The notes: a model not told the origin generated them from the letters alone. 64,000 bases of DNA from RGIG3701 sp031553595 (GCA_031553595.1 JAVBLI010000012.1:1-64000), one strand, 5' to 3'. Positions 44,730 through 55,226 are shown, counted from the first letter of the stretch. Translations and numbers: made by a program.

Positions 44730-45773
44730 ATGAGGCATTTTTTAATAACGCTCATCCTTCTGGCCGCGGCGCTTTTTCACACGCCCGTGTGCCGCGCGGA
44801 CATTCACGCGACGCTCGGGGAAACACAGCCGAAAATGGTGAAGATTTACGGAGCCGGCGGGTTCAGCGAAATGGAAGGGTATCAGTCCGGGTTTTTCATT
44901 TCGGATAAAGGCCACGTGCTGACGGTTTTCAGTTACGTGCTGGACACGGAAGACCTGCTGTGCGTGCTGGATGACGGCTCGAAACATACCGCGGCGCTGG
45001 TGGGGGCGGATCCGGTGCTGGACCTGGCAGTGCTGAAAATCGCCCGGGAAGGCACGCCGTTTTTTCAGCTTGCCGCGGAGGCGAAAACGGACGCGGAAAT
45101 TCTCCGTGCGCTAAAACCCCGCAGCGGCGAGAAAATCCTCGCGCTGAGTAATTTATTTGACGTGGCGGTGGGAGATGAGCCCGTTTCGGTGCAGCACGGC
45201 GTGATCAGCGCAGTGGTGACGCTCGACGCGCGGCGGAAGGCGTACGCCAGCCGGTATAAGGGCCCGGTGTATGTGCTGGACGCCATCACGAATAACCCCG
45301 GCGCGGCGGGCGGCGCCCTGATCACGGAAAGCGGCGTCCTGCTGGGTATGCTCGGAAAAGAATTGAAGCACGCGCGGACGGGGACGTTCCTGTGTTTCGC
45401 GCTGCCGGTGGAATGCATGACGGCCACAGTGCATGAAATCATCCAGGGAAAGTACGTGGCCCGGAACACTGCCGGGGAGGATGAGGCGAATAAACCCGTC
45501 CGCGCAATCACGCTCCGAGAGCTGGGCGTCACGCTCATTCCTGATGTGGTTTACCGCACACCGCCGTACGTGGACTGGGTGGATCCGGAGTCGCCGGCCG
45601 CCCTCGCAGGCATGAAGCCGGACGATTTAATCGTGTTCGTGGCGGGGAAGCTCGTGCAGTCCTGTAAAGCCGTACGGACAGAGCTGGAGTACGTGGATCA
45701 TGAAGACCTGGTGAAGATTTCGGTCATGCGCGGCACGGAGATGGTGGAGTTCACGGTGCAGAAGGCGAGGTAA
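44730..45773 (+). CDS. DegP-like pseudoprotease with PDZ domain (triad lost)
   Basis: 347 residues with a signal peptide (about 1-23, ending VCRAD). The fold of a DegP protease domain is clear (SGFFISDKGHVLTV, DPVLDLAVLK, NNPGAAGGALIT), and a PDZ domain covers about 250-345. The catalytic His is replaced (S68 in the TNNHVV position) and the nucleophile is Ala (A193 in the GNSGG position); only Asp (D98) remains. It should not hydrolyse peptides and may regulate or bind substrates for the upstream protease. AAAGGA about 8 bp before ATG 44730 supports the start. Confidence 0.83.
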   Translation: MRHFLITLILLAAALFHTPVCRADIHATLGETQPKMVKIYGAGGFSEMEGYQSGFFISDKGHVLTVFSYVLDTEDLLCVLDDGSKHTAALVGADPVLDLAVLKIAREGTPFFQLAAEAKTDAEILRALKPRSGEKILALSNLFDVAVGDEPVSVQHGVISAVVTLDARRKAYASRYKGPVYVLDAITNNPGAAGGALITESGVLLGMLGKELKHARTGTFLCFALPVECMTATVHEIIQGKYVARNTAGEDEANKPVRAITLRELGVTLIPDVVYRTPPYVDWVDPESPAALAGMKPDDLIVFVAGKLVQSCKAVRTELEYVDHEDLVKISVMRGTEMVEFTVQKAR

Positions 45774-45804
45774 AAAAATCCTTCATTCGTATTTCGTCCG
45801 CAGG

Positions 45805-45924
45805 AAACAGCAGCCGGGAGCGGAGCGGAACGCAGTGAAGCGCAGAGACCAGATCGCAGTGGAGACCGATTCGGCGATTCCTATCCGGTCTCTGCGCTAA
45901 CGCTCCGCTCCCGGCTGCTGTTTT
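45805..45924. repeat. Palindromic intergenic element, subtype A, copy 3
   Basis: Near-perfect inverted repeat: the outer arms (AACAGCAGCCGGGAGCGGAG and its complement) match completely and the inner AGAGACC(A/G)GAT stem has one mismatch. The left arm carries a few extra bases (GAACGCAGTGAA). It separates the two pseudoprotease genes. Confidence 0.88.
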
Positions 45925-46000
45925 AAACGCCATGCATTTCGGCTACCACGCGCAGCGCAACACAAAATTTACCTTTCATAACACAAAAATAATAAAAATC

Positions 46001-47137
46001 ATGCGATATCACATCATCCCATTCACATTGCTTTTCATTTTAGCCACCACCGTCACTTATTCCGCGGACGCCGAGCAGGCGGCATTTCTGGCGGCGGTGA
46101 AAAAAGTTTCGCCGTCTGTGGTGCGGATCGAGACCATCGGCGGCGACGAACGTGTGGGCAGGATTTTCACCGTCCCGGAGACCACGGGCGTAGTGCTTGC
46201 GCCGGACGGCTGGATCATCACCAGTTCTTTCGGACTGGCGCATCAGCCGGACGCCGTGTTCGTGCTACTGGCCGACGGTTCCCGGCACGCGGCGAAAATC
46301 GTCATGACAGACCGGAATCGGAAGCTTACGCTGCTGAAGGTGGATCTGCCGGAGCATGCCGCGCCGCTTACGGTGCCGGAGGTGGCGCCGCGGAATTCTT
46401 TTCATCCGGGCCAGCACACTTTAACGCTGGGTCGCGTACTGGATACAGAGGAGCCCAGCGTCACGGCCGGGGTGCTCAGCGCCGTGAACCGCATCTGGGG
46501 GAAGGCCATCCAGACGGACGCGGTGGTGTCCCCGAATAATTACGGCGGGCCGCTTTTCGACATTCATGGCCGGGTGATGGGGATCATTACGCCGTTTCCC
46601 ATGGACATGAGCAGTGGAAATCCGCAGAATCGCCCGCGGCAGCGTCAGCCGGGCATTCCGGACCGTCCGCCGGAGGGGGACAAGGAAGCGCCGAAAGGCA
46701 CGCCGGAAATTCCAGTGCCGGGTGCAGAGCCTGGTGCGCCGCAGCAGTTGACGCCGGCCCAGGAAGCCTTCGCGGGCATGGATCTGTACGATTCCGGAAT
46801 CGGTTTTGCGGTTCCGCTGGAGACGATTTACGAATTATTGCCGCGGATGCAAAAAAATGACTTGAAGTTGGCGGCCCCGATGGGCGTGGGGTTTTCGGAG
46901 GAGGTGCCGATCTTCGCCGCGCCGGTGATTAAGATGGTGCAGCCGGATTCCGCTGCCGCGAAGGCCGGGCTGGAGATGGAGGACAAAATCCTTACCTTTA
47001 ACGGCGTGCCCGTTCCGCGCGTGGCCGACCTGCGTGACCGGCTGTTTCCGTTATACGCCGGGGATTCCGTCACATTAACCGTCCTGCGTAAAGATGAAAC
47101 GAAAACATTCACCTTCCCGCTGGAAGAGTCGAAGTAG
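46001..47137 (+). CDS. DegP-like pseudoprotease with PDZ domain (all three triad residues lost)
   Basis: 378 residues with a signal peptide (about 1-21, ending TYSAD). The protease fold is still readable (VVLAPDGWIITSSFGL, NRKLTLLKV, SPNNYGGPLFDIHGRVMGI) but His is F77, Asp is K108 and Ser is Y181. A Pro/Glu linker (about 205-250) separates it from a C-terminal PDZ domain (about 285-375, MVQPDSAAAKAGLEMEDKI). It is a dead paralogue of the two upstream genes. ATG 46001 begins the signal peptide; the upstream ATG at 45932 lies next to the palindrome and is rejected. Confidence 0.82.
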   Translation: MRYHIIPFTLLFILATTVTYSADAEQAAFLAAVKKVSPSVVRIETIGGDERVGRIFTVPETTGVVLAPDGWIITSSFGLAHQPDAVFVLLADGSRHAAKIVMTDRNRKLTLLKVDLPEHAAPLTVPEVAPRNSFHPGQHTLTLGRVLDTEEPSVTAGVLSAVNRIWGKAIQTDAVVSPNNYGGPLFDIHGRVMGIITPFPMDMSSGNPQNRPRQRQPGIPDRPPEGDKEAPKGTPEIPVPGAEPGAPQQLTPAQEAFAGMDLYDSGIGFAVPLETIYELLPRMQKNDLKLAAPMGVGFSEEVPIFAAPVIKMVQPDSAAAKAGLEMEDKILTFNGVPVPRVADLRDRLFPLYAGDSVTLTVLRKDETKTFTFPLEESK

Positions 47138-47175
47138 CGATTTGTGGATGGCGGTTTGCGGATCGCGTGAGAACC

Positions 47176-47236
47176 ATGGCGTGTTTTTGCGATTCCGGGC
47201 ACCTATCATGGCCGTTTTCGCTCGCAAACACGCCAT
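47176..47236. terminator. Inverted repeat after the protease cluster
   Basis: ATGGCGTGTTTTTGCG (47176-47191) pairs with CGCAAACACGCCAT (47223-47236), with a two-T bulge and a 31-nt loop, followed by TTTTGG. It may act as a weak terminator between the pseudoprotease and DUF1559 genes. Confidence 0.4.
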
Positions 47237-47273
47237 TTTGGCCAAAACTCCCGTTTTTTGTTAAAAACCATTC

Positions 47274-47302
47274 TTGACGAGAAATGGGGGAGCCGATACA
47301 AT
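47274..47302 (+). promoter_or_regulatory. Sigma-70-type promoter of the DUF1559 pair
   Basis: TTGACG (47274-47279), a 17-bp spacer and TACAAT (47297-47302). A separate perfect TATAAT lies at 47313-47318 without a good -35. The leader would be about 60 nt. Confidence 0.6.
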
Positions 47303-47370
47303 ATAAATAGCGTATAATACTGGATTGATATGTTTACTTCACCCTTTTTCATAAGGTTTTGGGGGCCAAA

Positions 47371-48453
<1,083 letters not shown>

Positions 48454-48527
48454 GCGGCCGTCCGCCATCCAGGGAATTTTGGTATTTTCAAACCGTTTGG
48501 GTTAAAAACTTTTTTTGGGGAAAAACG

Positions 48528-49562
48528 ATGCGAAATCAATCCCGTTCCGGTTTTACGTTGGTCGAAATGCTGGTGGTCATCGTGATCGTCAGTTTACTGA
48601 TGTCGTTACTGCTTCCGGCGGTCAACGCGGCCCGGGAAGCTGCCCGGCGGGCGGTGTGCAGCAACAACCTGCACCAGTTCGGGCTCGCTGGCGCCGCCTA
48701 CGAGCAGCAGCATCAATGCATGGTGACCAACGGCTGGGGCTACGCCTGGACCGGCGACCCCGACCGCGGCGGCGGCAAAACCCAGCCCGGCGGGTGGGCT
48801 TACGGCCTGCTGCCCCACCTGGACATGATGACTTTATACATGAAAGGTGCCTCCACCGACACCAATCCGCTGAACGACGCGAAGAAAAAAGCGCTGGGCG
48901 AAGCGCTTCGCACGCCGGTGAAGTCGTATTACTGCCCATCCCGCCGCGCTCCCCGAACGTACTACATGCACGAAAGGGCCTGCAATAACGGCACGGTCGA
49001 AGGCGAGGAATGCGCGAAACTCGATTACGCCATCAACGGCGGCGGCAGAGGCTCCACCTGCGACACCACCGGCCCCGGCTCCGAATGCCTGACGAATTAT
49101 CCTTCTTGCGGCTTTGTTTGCCAGAACGCCAGCGACAGCTCGGGCGTCGGCCGACTGCATTACGAGGTAACGACCGCCGACATCAAAGACGGCATGTCCA
49201 ACACCATTTTCATCGCCGAAAAATATCTCCAGCGCGACATGTACGACTGCATCGGCAAAATCAACAGCGACGACGGGCACACATTCCAGGGCCACGACTT
49301 CGACAACACCCGATGGGTTTCGCGGATCTATTCCGACGGCGACCAGAACACGCAATACGCCGCCGACTCCGGCCGTTTCTCCCGTCAGGATCGCACGGGG
49401 CTGGACTGCACCTACAATTTCGGTTCCACCCACGCCATTTCCTTTAACTCGGTTTTCTGCGACGGCTCGGCCAGACCCCTGGCATACCTCATGGACGACA
49501 AAGTTCTGGCATGCTTGGGAAACATCGACGACATGGTTTACGTCGACCATGGCCAACTGTAA
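48528..49562 (+). CDS. DUF1559 prepilin-like protein 2
   Basis: 344 residues, a tandem paralogue of the preceding gene. It has a prepilin signal GFTLVEMLVVIVIVSLLMSL, AVNAAREAARRAVCSNNLHQ, PGGWAYGLLPHLD shared with its neighbour's PGGWAFGLLPYLD, and the H-X9-DG motif (HAISFNSVFCDG). The 74-bp gap shows no terminator, so the two are probably co-transcribed. Several Cys pairs (AKLDYAINGG region, CLTNYPSC) are conserved between the two and may form disulfides. Confidence 0.93.
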   Translation: MRNQSRSGFTLVEMLVVIVIVSLLMSLLLPAVNAAREAARRAVCSNNLHQFGLAGAAYEQQHQCMVTNGWGYAWTGDPDRGGGKTQPGGWAYGLLPHLDMMTLYMKGASTDTNPLNDAKKKALGEALRTPVKSYYCPSRRAPRTYYMHERACNNGTVEGEECAKLDYAINGGGRGSTCDTTGPGSECLTNYPSCGFVCQNASDSSGVGRLHYEVTTADIKDGMSNTIFIAEKYLQRDMYDCIGKINSDDGHTFQGHDFDNTRWVSRIYSDGDQNTQYAADSGRFSRQDRTGLDCTYNFGSTHAISFNSVFCDGSARPLAYLMDDKVLACLGNIDDMVYVDHGQL

Positions 49563-49589
49563 TCACCTGCTTTCCCTCCATCTTCACAC

Positions 49590-50075
49590 ATGAACGTTCC
49601 GCTTAGCGAATTGGCCGACAAGTTGGCGAAACATGCGTGCGAACCGGGATTCGAGGCGGCGTTCGAGGCGCACGACCTGACCCAGACGGACGAAATCGGG
49701 CGAATTCTGGCGGCGGCGCTGCGTCCGGGGACGGTCGTCGCGCTCAACGGAACGCTGGGGGCCGGCAAAACGCGGCTGGTCGAGGCTGTGGCCGCCGCGC
49801 TGGGCGTGCCGAAAGAAGACGTCACCAGCCCGACATTCGTGCTCATCCAGGAATACCGCCAGGGACGTATGCCGATTTTCCATTTCGACGCCTATCGGCT
49901 CCGCGACGAAGACGAATTTGCGGAGCTCGGCCCGGAAGAATATTTCGACTCAGCCGGCGTCAGTTTCGTAGAGTGGGCCGACCGTGTGGCCGGCGCCCTT
50001 CCGCGGCATCACTGGGAAATCCAAATCACCCATCTCGGCGCCACCGCCCGGCAGTTCCGGCTGATGGTCAATTGA
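49590..50075 (+). CDS. tsaE: tRNA threonylcarbamoyladenosine biosynthesis ATPase TsaE
   Basis: 161 residues. The P-loop is GTLGAGKT (K60, T61), followed by TSPTFVLIQEYRQG, FHFDAYRL and a VEWADRV motif, all characteristic of TsaE. TsaE acts with TsaB and TsaD in making t6A37 of tRNAs. It ends about 150 bp from the convergent nadD, with a palindromic element between them. Confidence 0.92.
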   Translation: MNVPLSELADKLAKHACEPGFEAAFEAHDLTQTDEIGRILAAALRPGTVVALNGTLGAGKTRLVEAVAAALGVPKEDVTSPTFVLIQEYRQGRMPIFHFDAYRLRDEDEFAELGPEEYFDSAGVSFVEWADRVAGALPRHHWEIQITHLGATARQFRLMVN

Positions 50076-50092
50076 AAATGCGACTTCGGCTG

Positions 50093-50201
50093 AAAACAAC
50101 AGCCGGGAATGCAGCGAAGTGGAATGACCGGATAAGCACCGCTGAGCGTTTCCCCACTTCTATCCGGTCACTGCGCTTCGCTACGTTCCCGGCTGCTGTT
50201 T
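50093..50201. repeat. Palindromic intergenic element, subtype B, copy 4
   Basis: Outer ends AACAACAGCCGGGAA and GGCTGCTGTTT, inner stem ATGACCGGATA/TATCCGGTCA. It lies between the convergent tsaE and nadD, where its A- and T-runs could terminate both transcripts. Confidence 0.85.
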
Positions 50202-50224
50202 CTGCTTACCATTTATTGGAAATT

Positions 50225-50833
50225 TCAGCCGGCATACAGCCCGTGTTCGCGCATATACTTCACCACACTCAGCGGCGTCTGATACATCACACTCTTCCCC
50301 GCCGCGATCATCTCACGGATTTCGCTGCTACTGTATCCGACCGGAATCATGCGGACGCGGCATTTTTCGATCGCCGCCACACTCCCTGCCGAGAGTACCG
50401 GCTCCAGAAACGCCAGATCTTCCACCTCCACCCCGCAGCGCCCGATCACCACCGGCGTCACCTTTTCACAGATCCGCTGCGGCTGGCGCCAGTGAATGAA
50501 ATCCCGCAACACATCCTCCCCCAGCAGCAGGAAAAGCTCGGCGCCTGGATAACGCTGCTGAAAATATTCCACCGTGTGGATGGTGTAACTGGTTTCCACG
50601 GAGTCGATCTCGAACCGGTCCACACGAAAAAACGGGTTCTCGGCCGTCGCCAGCTCCAGCATCCGCACGCGGTGGGAGGCGTCCGCCAGATTCCAGAAAT
50701 ACTTATGCGGCGGCCTCCCCGCAGGCACAAAAACCACCTCGTCCAGCCCCACCTGCTGCCGGGCCGACTCCGCCAGCAGCAGGTGTCCGTAATGCACCGG
50801 ATCGAACGTTCCGCCATAAATACCGATTTTCAT
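50225..50833 (-). CDS. nadD: Nicotinate-nucleotide adenylyltransferase
   Basis: 202 residues. GGTFDPVHYGHL supplies the HxGH-type nucleotidyltransferase motif, followed by VFVPAGRPPHK, LLLGEDVL and the ISSTxIR-like YSSSEIR. It makes deamido-NAD from nicotinate mononucleotide in the last steps of NAD synthesis. It is last in the minus-strand group dxs-nadK-lipoprotein-nadD, 12 bp after the lipoprotein gene. Confidence 0.95.
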   Translation of the reverse strand: MKIGIYGGTFDPVHYGHLLLAESARQQVGLDEVVFVPAGRPPHKYFWNLADASHRVRMLELATAENPFFRVDRFEIDSVETSYTIHTVEYFQQRYPGAELFLLLGEDVLRDFIHWRQPQRICEKVTPVVIGRCGVEVEDLAFLEPVLSAGSVAAIEKCRVRMIPVGYSSSEIREMIAAGKSVMYQTPLSVVKYMREHGLYAG

Positions 50834-50845
50834 GCGGTTTCCTCC

Positions 50846-52024
50846 TCAATTCAAATTTTCCAGCACGCCCGGCGGCAGTGGCACTTCCTGCAGCGAAGTT
50901 CCCTGCTCCCCCTCCGGCGTTTGCGGCACCGTTACCGTCCGTGGCCCAGCCGCTTTATTTCCCGCCGCCGGGATACTCACGTTTTTCGTCGCCTCGGCCA
51001 GGAATTTTTCGTTAAACTCGATCAGCATCTTCACCTGGCTGCCCACACCGCGAAACCCGATCACGCTCTGATCCACCTTTTGCGCGATGCTCTGCGCGTG
51101 CCCGGCCTTCAGGTTAAACTGGTACGTCCCGTCATACAGACGGTCGATCAACTGGGCCATGATTCCCGGATCCTGCACAGGCGAGAGAACCTTCGTGCCG
51201 TAAGCGATCGTCGCGACATCCCCGTTCACCTGCCGGAGCGTGTATTTCTGCATCATCTCTACCCGCGTCAAATTCCCATCCCCCAGCGGCACATACAGCG
51301 GATACTTGAAATCCCACGAGCCGCCCACCGCCACCGGCTCTTCCGGAAACGGAATCACCGTGTACGCCTGATTCGCCTGCTGAATGATGGTCGTGGAGCG
51401 AAAATCCTCACGATCCACCTGCCGTCCGCGCGCGTCGAGCGTGATTTTCGCCAGCTCCACCCCCAGCGATTCCGGCACCGCCTCGAAACCCTCCGGCGCG
51501 AACATATCCTGCTGGCTGTCATACGTCCGCATCGCGCCGTCATCCCGCTTTTCTCGCATGACAGCCCACGGCACCGCATTCGTAAACGTCCCCACGCCGT
51601 TTTCATCCACATCTATCACTTCCCACACCTTCTCCGACCGGCAGGACGCGTCCACCGATTCCGTGAGTTTCGCGAGCGTCGTCACCGTGCGATTCCGGTG
51701 CGTCACCTCCCACGCCAGAATATCACCCTTCCGCCAGACGTACCGCAGCAGGTACTTTCCGTCTTTCAGAACGTTCACGTCCGCAACGACGTTCGCTTTT
51801 GCCGCACTGCTAACCGCTGAATTTTCAGCCCCCGGCGCCGCTTCGGCACTTTCGTTGGCCTCGCTTTGCGGCTGCGTATCACCGGGATCTTTCGCAGAAT
51901 AATACTGCACATCATTTTCCAAATAATGCTCTCTCGGCGGCTTGTCACACCCCGCCAGCACGCCGAACATCACCGCCAGCAGCACGCACGCAATCCCCCA
52001 AAATCGGCACTTCATCCGCTTCAT
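50846..52024 (-). CDS. Lipoprotein of unknown function (DUF6263-like)
   Basis: 392 residues with a lipobox (GVLAGC, C26), a low-complexity Glu/Ala/Ser stretch (about 45-75) and a beta-rich body (KYLLRYVWRKGDILAWEVTH, VIPFPEEPVAVGGSWDFKYP). The overall pattern resembles DUF6263-type planctomycete proteins, but I could not confirm that. It sits between nadK and nadD with gaps of 25 and 12 bp, so it is co-transcribed with NAD genes without an obvious functional link. Confidence 0.72.
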   Translation of the reverse strand: MKRMKCRFWGIACVLLAVMFGVLAGCDKPPREHYLENDVQYYSAKDPGDTQPQSEANESAEAAPGAENSAVSSAAKANVVADVNVLKDGKYLLRYVWRKGDILAWEVTHRNRTVTTLAKLTESVDASCRSEKVWEVIDVDENGVGTFTNAVPWAVMREKRDDGAMRTYDSQQDMFAPEGFEAVPESLGVELAKITLDARGRQVDREDFRSTTIIQQANQAYTVIPFPEEPVAVGGSWDFKYPLYVPLGDGNLTRVEMMQKYTLRQVNGDVATIAYGTKVLSPVQDPGIMAQLIDRLYDGTYQFNLKAGHAQSIAQKVDQSVIGFRGVGSQVKMLIEFNEKFLAEATKNVSIPAAGNKAAGPRTVTVPQTPEGEQGTSLQEVPLPPGVLENLN

Positions 52025-52049
52025 AAAAATTCCTCCGTGATATTTTTCG

Positions 52050-52988
52050 TTATCGTCCGCCGTTTTCGAATTTCATCTGTCCGCTCCAGCCGAGCTTTTC
52101 CCGCAGCGTGGAGTAATACGAGTACCCCGGCACGTTAATCCGCACGTACCGCACATCCGACTCGCGCACCGTCAGCACATCCCCAGCTTCCAGGCGGCAC
52201 AGAACGCTGCCGTCCACGACCACGGAGGCGTGCGAGCGGGCGCGGGCCAACTCGAAACGGTACACCCGCCGGGCGCTGTCCACCACGGGGCGGTGCGTCA
52301 GCGTGTGCGGCGAAATGGGCGAAATGACCACCGCCTCCAGATCTTGCCGCAAGATGGGCCCGCCCGCCGAAAGGCTGTGGGCCGTGGACCCGATGGGTGT
52401 GCTGAGAATCAGCCCGTCACACGTGTAAGTCGTCACCAGCTCCGCGTCCGCATACACTTTCAGCTCCAAAATCGTGAACGGCGCCCCGCTTAAAACCGCC
52501 ACCTCGTTCATCGCCAACTGCGAAAACGTTTCCTCCCCGGCCGGGCCGCGTGGTTTCGCGGGGCGGACTTCGCAGTGCAGCAGCAGATGCCGGGAAATGG
52601 TAAAGGCGTCCGCATCCTGTTCCGCACCCGCATGATGCTTCATGTCCGCGCCGAGTTTCCACGCATCCCCCATCCGCGCGATCTGGGCCGCCAATTTTTT
52701 CAGCAGTGGAAGCAGCTCATCCGGGGACACGTCCGCCATGAATCCCAGTCGGCCGAGGTTAATCGCCAGCACTGGAATCTGCCGCGTGCCCATCTGCCGC
52801 ACGGCCCGCAGGATAGAACCGTCTCCGCCGAACACCAGCGCTGCGTCCGCGTCATACTCGCTTAAATCCATCTTTCCGCTGAGGTCTTCCACGACGATTT
52901 CCGCCAGGCGCGCAATCTCCGGCCGCAGCCGCGCGACGGTCTCCCGCACACCATGACGCTTTCCGTATCCCAGAAGAAAAATTTTCAT
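52050..52988 (-). CDS. nadK: NAD kinase
   Basis: 312 residues. The diagnostic GGDG motif is FGGDGSIL (G54-S58), followed by NLGRLGFM, NEVAVLSGAP and the TPIGSTAHSLSAGGPIL core. It phosphorylates NAD to NADP. I start at ATG 52988 (MKIFLLGYGK), as the longer open frame to 53036 adds a non-homologous segment. It follows dxs after about 100 bp and has nadD downstream. Confidence 0.95.
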   Translation of the reverse strand: MKIFLLGYGKRHGVRETVARLRPEIARLAEIVVEDLSGKMDLSEYDADAALVFGGDGSILRAVRQMGTRQIPVLAINLGRLGFMADVSPDELLPLLKKLAAQIARMGDAWKLGADMKHHAGAEQDADAFTISRHLLLHCEVRPAKPRGPAGEETFSQLAMNEVAVLSGAPFTILELKVYADAELVTTYTCDGLILSTPIGSTAHSLSAGGPILRQDLEAVVISPISPHTLTHRPVVDSARRVYRFELARARSHASVVVDGSVLCRLEAGDVLTVRESDVRYVRINVPGYSYYSTLREKLGWSGQMKFENGGR

Positions 52989-53053
52989 CACTCGACCTTT
53001 ATTCTCCACCAGCCCAAAAGGCGATTCACCAGACACGCAGTGCCGTTTTACAA

Positions 53054-53067
53054 GCCGCCCGTGCGGC
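53054..53067. repeat. Short hairpin between dxs and nadK
   Basis: GCCGC-ccgt-GCGGC flanked by GTTTTACAA and GTTTTACC. It may be a small intergenic repeat or an RNA processing site. Confidence 0.4.
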
Positions 53068-53088
53068 GTTTTACCGCCCCCAAGGGCC

Positions 53089-55164
53089 TCATCGGCTCCG
53101 CATCTTGAGCGTCACTGGCTCACCGCCCTGCTCCACCGCCGTCGCCTCCTGCATCCGGCGCACTTCCCGCGCGATGCCCGCCACATCCAGCCCAACTTCC
53201 GCTAACTGTTCCGCCCGGGTGGCGTGCTGGATAAAGCCGTTTATGCCCAGGCGGGAAAAAGCCGGCAGCGAAATACCCGCATCCGTCACCGCCTCCAGTA
53301 CGGCACTTCCGAAACCGCCGTCCCGGCACCCTTCCTCCACCGTAACCACCCACGCTGCGCGCTGGATCAGCGGAAGAATCGTCTCCGTATCCAGCGGCTT
53401 CACAAACCGCGCGTTCACCACCGTGAAATCCGGCACGCCATCCGTCTGCGTCTCCGCCGCCACCGCCAGCGCGTCTGCCACCTGCACACCACAGGCCAGC
53501 ACCAGCCCACCATTCGTTTTCCCGCGGAGCACCACTTCCGCCTTCATCCCGGAAATCGGCACCCGCCGGGCCTCTGCGTCCAGCTCCACGGCTTTCGTTT
53601 TCGGATACCGGATGGCCACCGCCGAGTCCGCCTCCGTCACTGCGTAACGCAGCATTTCCCGCAAATCAAAAATATCCGCCGGCGCCGCGGTAATGATATT
53701 CGGTAGCGGCCGCACGTACGCCAGGTCATACGTTCCGTGGTGCGTCGGCCCGTCCGGCCCCACCAGCCCCGCGCGATCCATCAGAAGCGTCACCGGCAGA
53801 TTTTGCAGCGAAATCTCATGAAACAGATGATCGTATGCCCGCTGCATGAACGTGCTGTAAATATCCACGATCGGCCTTAAACCCGATTTCGCCATCCCCG
53901 CCGCCAGCACCACCGCGTGCGATTCACTGATGCCCACGTCAAAAAACCGCTGCGGAAACTCCTCCCGCACCCGCTCCAGCATGTTTCCCTGACACATGGC
54001 CGCCGTGATCACCACCACGTTCTCGTGCCGCCGCATCAGTTCCAGCACCGCCCGACTGGCCACCTCCGTATACGTACAGTCCGGCGTTTCCACCGCCTCT
54101 GCGGGAACTTTCGCCGAAATCTCCAGCGGCGTCTGTTTCAGCCCTTTCGTCTCCAGCTTTTCCGCCCGCTTACTCTGTTTCAGCGGCGGCGGCGCGTGAT
54201 AACTGGCCGGGTCTTCCTCCGCCGGCTGATACCCGTAACCCTTCCGCGTGAAAACGTGCAGCAGCGTGGGGCACTCATTCGTCCTCGCAATCTGAAGCGC
54301 CTTTTGCAGCGCCCGAATGTCATGCCCATCCACGGGGCCAAGATAATTGATGCCCAGCTCCTCGAAAAACATCCCGCCCAAAAGCCCCGCCTTCACCGCG
54401 TCCTTCATGAAATGCAGCACCTTCCGCAGCGGCTTACCCACCAGCGGCAGCAGGTCCACGCCATGCTTCACGCCCTCTTTCAGCTCTGAATAAATCGGGT
54501 GCATCCGCAGCGTGTCCAGATATCTCCCGAAACCGCCCACCCGCGGACAGATGGACATTTTATTATCATTCAGGATGACGGTCATGTTTTTTTGCAGCCC
54601 GCCGAGGTGATTTAACCCCTCAAAAACCACGCCGTTCGCGAACGACCCATCCCCGATCACCGCCACCGCGTGCCGATCCTTGCGCTGCGCTGCCGCCGAC
54701 TGCGCAATCAGCGCCGGGGAGTCCAGCGGATCGCCGCCGCTCTTCGCATCCCGAACCGCGTCAAGAATATCATCCCCACATTTCAGCCCCAGGGCCGACG
54801 AAACGCTGCACCCGGCATGCCCCGTCATGAACAGATCATACGCACTCTCTGCCGGATTCGGATATCCCATCAGCCCGCCCCGCGTGCGAATCCCCGAAAA
54901 CGCCGCATACCGCCCCGTTACCAGTTTATGCGGATAACACTGGTGCCCCACGTCCCACACCAGGCGGTCATACGTAAAGTCGAATACCGTGTGCAGCGCC
55001 AGCGTCAGCTCGACCACGCCCAGATTCGACGCGAAATGCGCGCTGCGCTGCTCCATGACTTCACAGATCGCTTCACGGATCTCCGCCGCCACCTGTTCCA
55101 GCTCGGCCAGCGACAGCCCTTGCAGGTCTTCGGGGGAAAGTATATTCGGGAGTATGGGGTTCAT
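53089..55164 (-). CDS. dxs: 1-deoxy-D-xylulose-5-phosphate synthase
   Basis: 691 residues, slightly longer than the usual 620-650. The N-terminal half has DVGHQCYPHKLVTGR, the thiamine diphosphate binding GDGSFANGVVFEGLNH and NDNKMSI. The transketolase-like middle has VGISESHAVVLAAGMA and DRAGLVGPDGPTHHGTYDLAY, and the C-terminal domain ends in a Glu/Gly-rich tail. It condenses pyruvate and glyceraldehyde-3-phosphate, first step of the MEP isoprenoid pathway. It normally follows ispA; here a toxin-antitoxin pair lies between them. Confidence 0.96.
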   Translation of the reverse strand: MNPILPNILSPEDLQGLSLAELEQVAAEIREAICEVMEQRSAHFASNLGVVELTLALHTVFDFTYDRLVWDVGHQCYPHKLVTGRYAAFSGIRTRGGLMGYPNPAESAYDLFMTGHAGCSVSSALGLKCGDDILDAVRDAKSGGDPLDSPALIAQSAAAQRKDRHAVAVIGDGSFANGVVFEGLNHLGGLQKNMTVILNDNKMSICPRVGGFGRYLDTLRMHPIYSELKEGVKHGVDLLPLVGKPLRKVLHFMKDAVKAGLLGGMFFEELGINYLGPVDGHDIRALQKALQIARTNECPTLLHVFTRKGYGYQPAEEDPASYHAPPPLKQSKRAEKLETKGLKQTPLEISAKVPAEAVETPDCTYTEVASRAVLELMRRHENVVVITAAMCQGNMLERVREEFPQRFFDVGISESHAVVLAAGMAKSGLRPIVDIYSTFMQRAYDHLFHEISLQNLPVTLLMDRAGLVGPDGPTHHGTYDLAYVRPLPNIITAAPADIFDLREMLRYAVTEADSAVAIRYPKTKAVELDAEARRVPISGMKAEVVLRGKTNGGLVLACGVQVADALAVAAETQTDGVPDFTVVNARFVKPLDTETILPLIQRAAWVVTVEEGCRDGGFGSAVLEAVTDAGISLPAFSRLGINGFIQHATRAEQLAEVGLDVAGIAREVRRMQEATAVEQGGEPVTLKMRSR

Positions 55165-55166
55165 CT

Positions 55167-55222
55167 TGGGTGGGGGGTGTGGTTCGCGGATGGGGGTTTG
55201 TGAATGAGGGGTAAGGGTAAGG
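55167..55222. repeat. Short-period repeat tract (GGGGTGTGG / GGGTAA units)
   Basis: Degenerate G-rich short units between the toxin stop and dxs start, of the same type as at other gene boundaries in the window. Confidence 0.6.
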
Positions 55223-55226
55223 AATT

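Noticed and set aside
49637..51820. 727-codon plus-strand open frame spanning tsaE, nadD and the lipoprotein gene
   Set aside because: Crosses three well-supported genes and a palindrome; Arg/His/Pro-rich with no motif.
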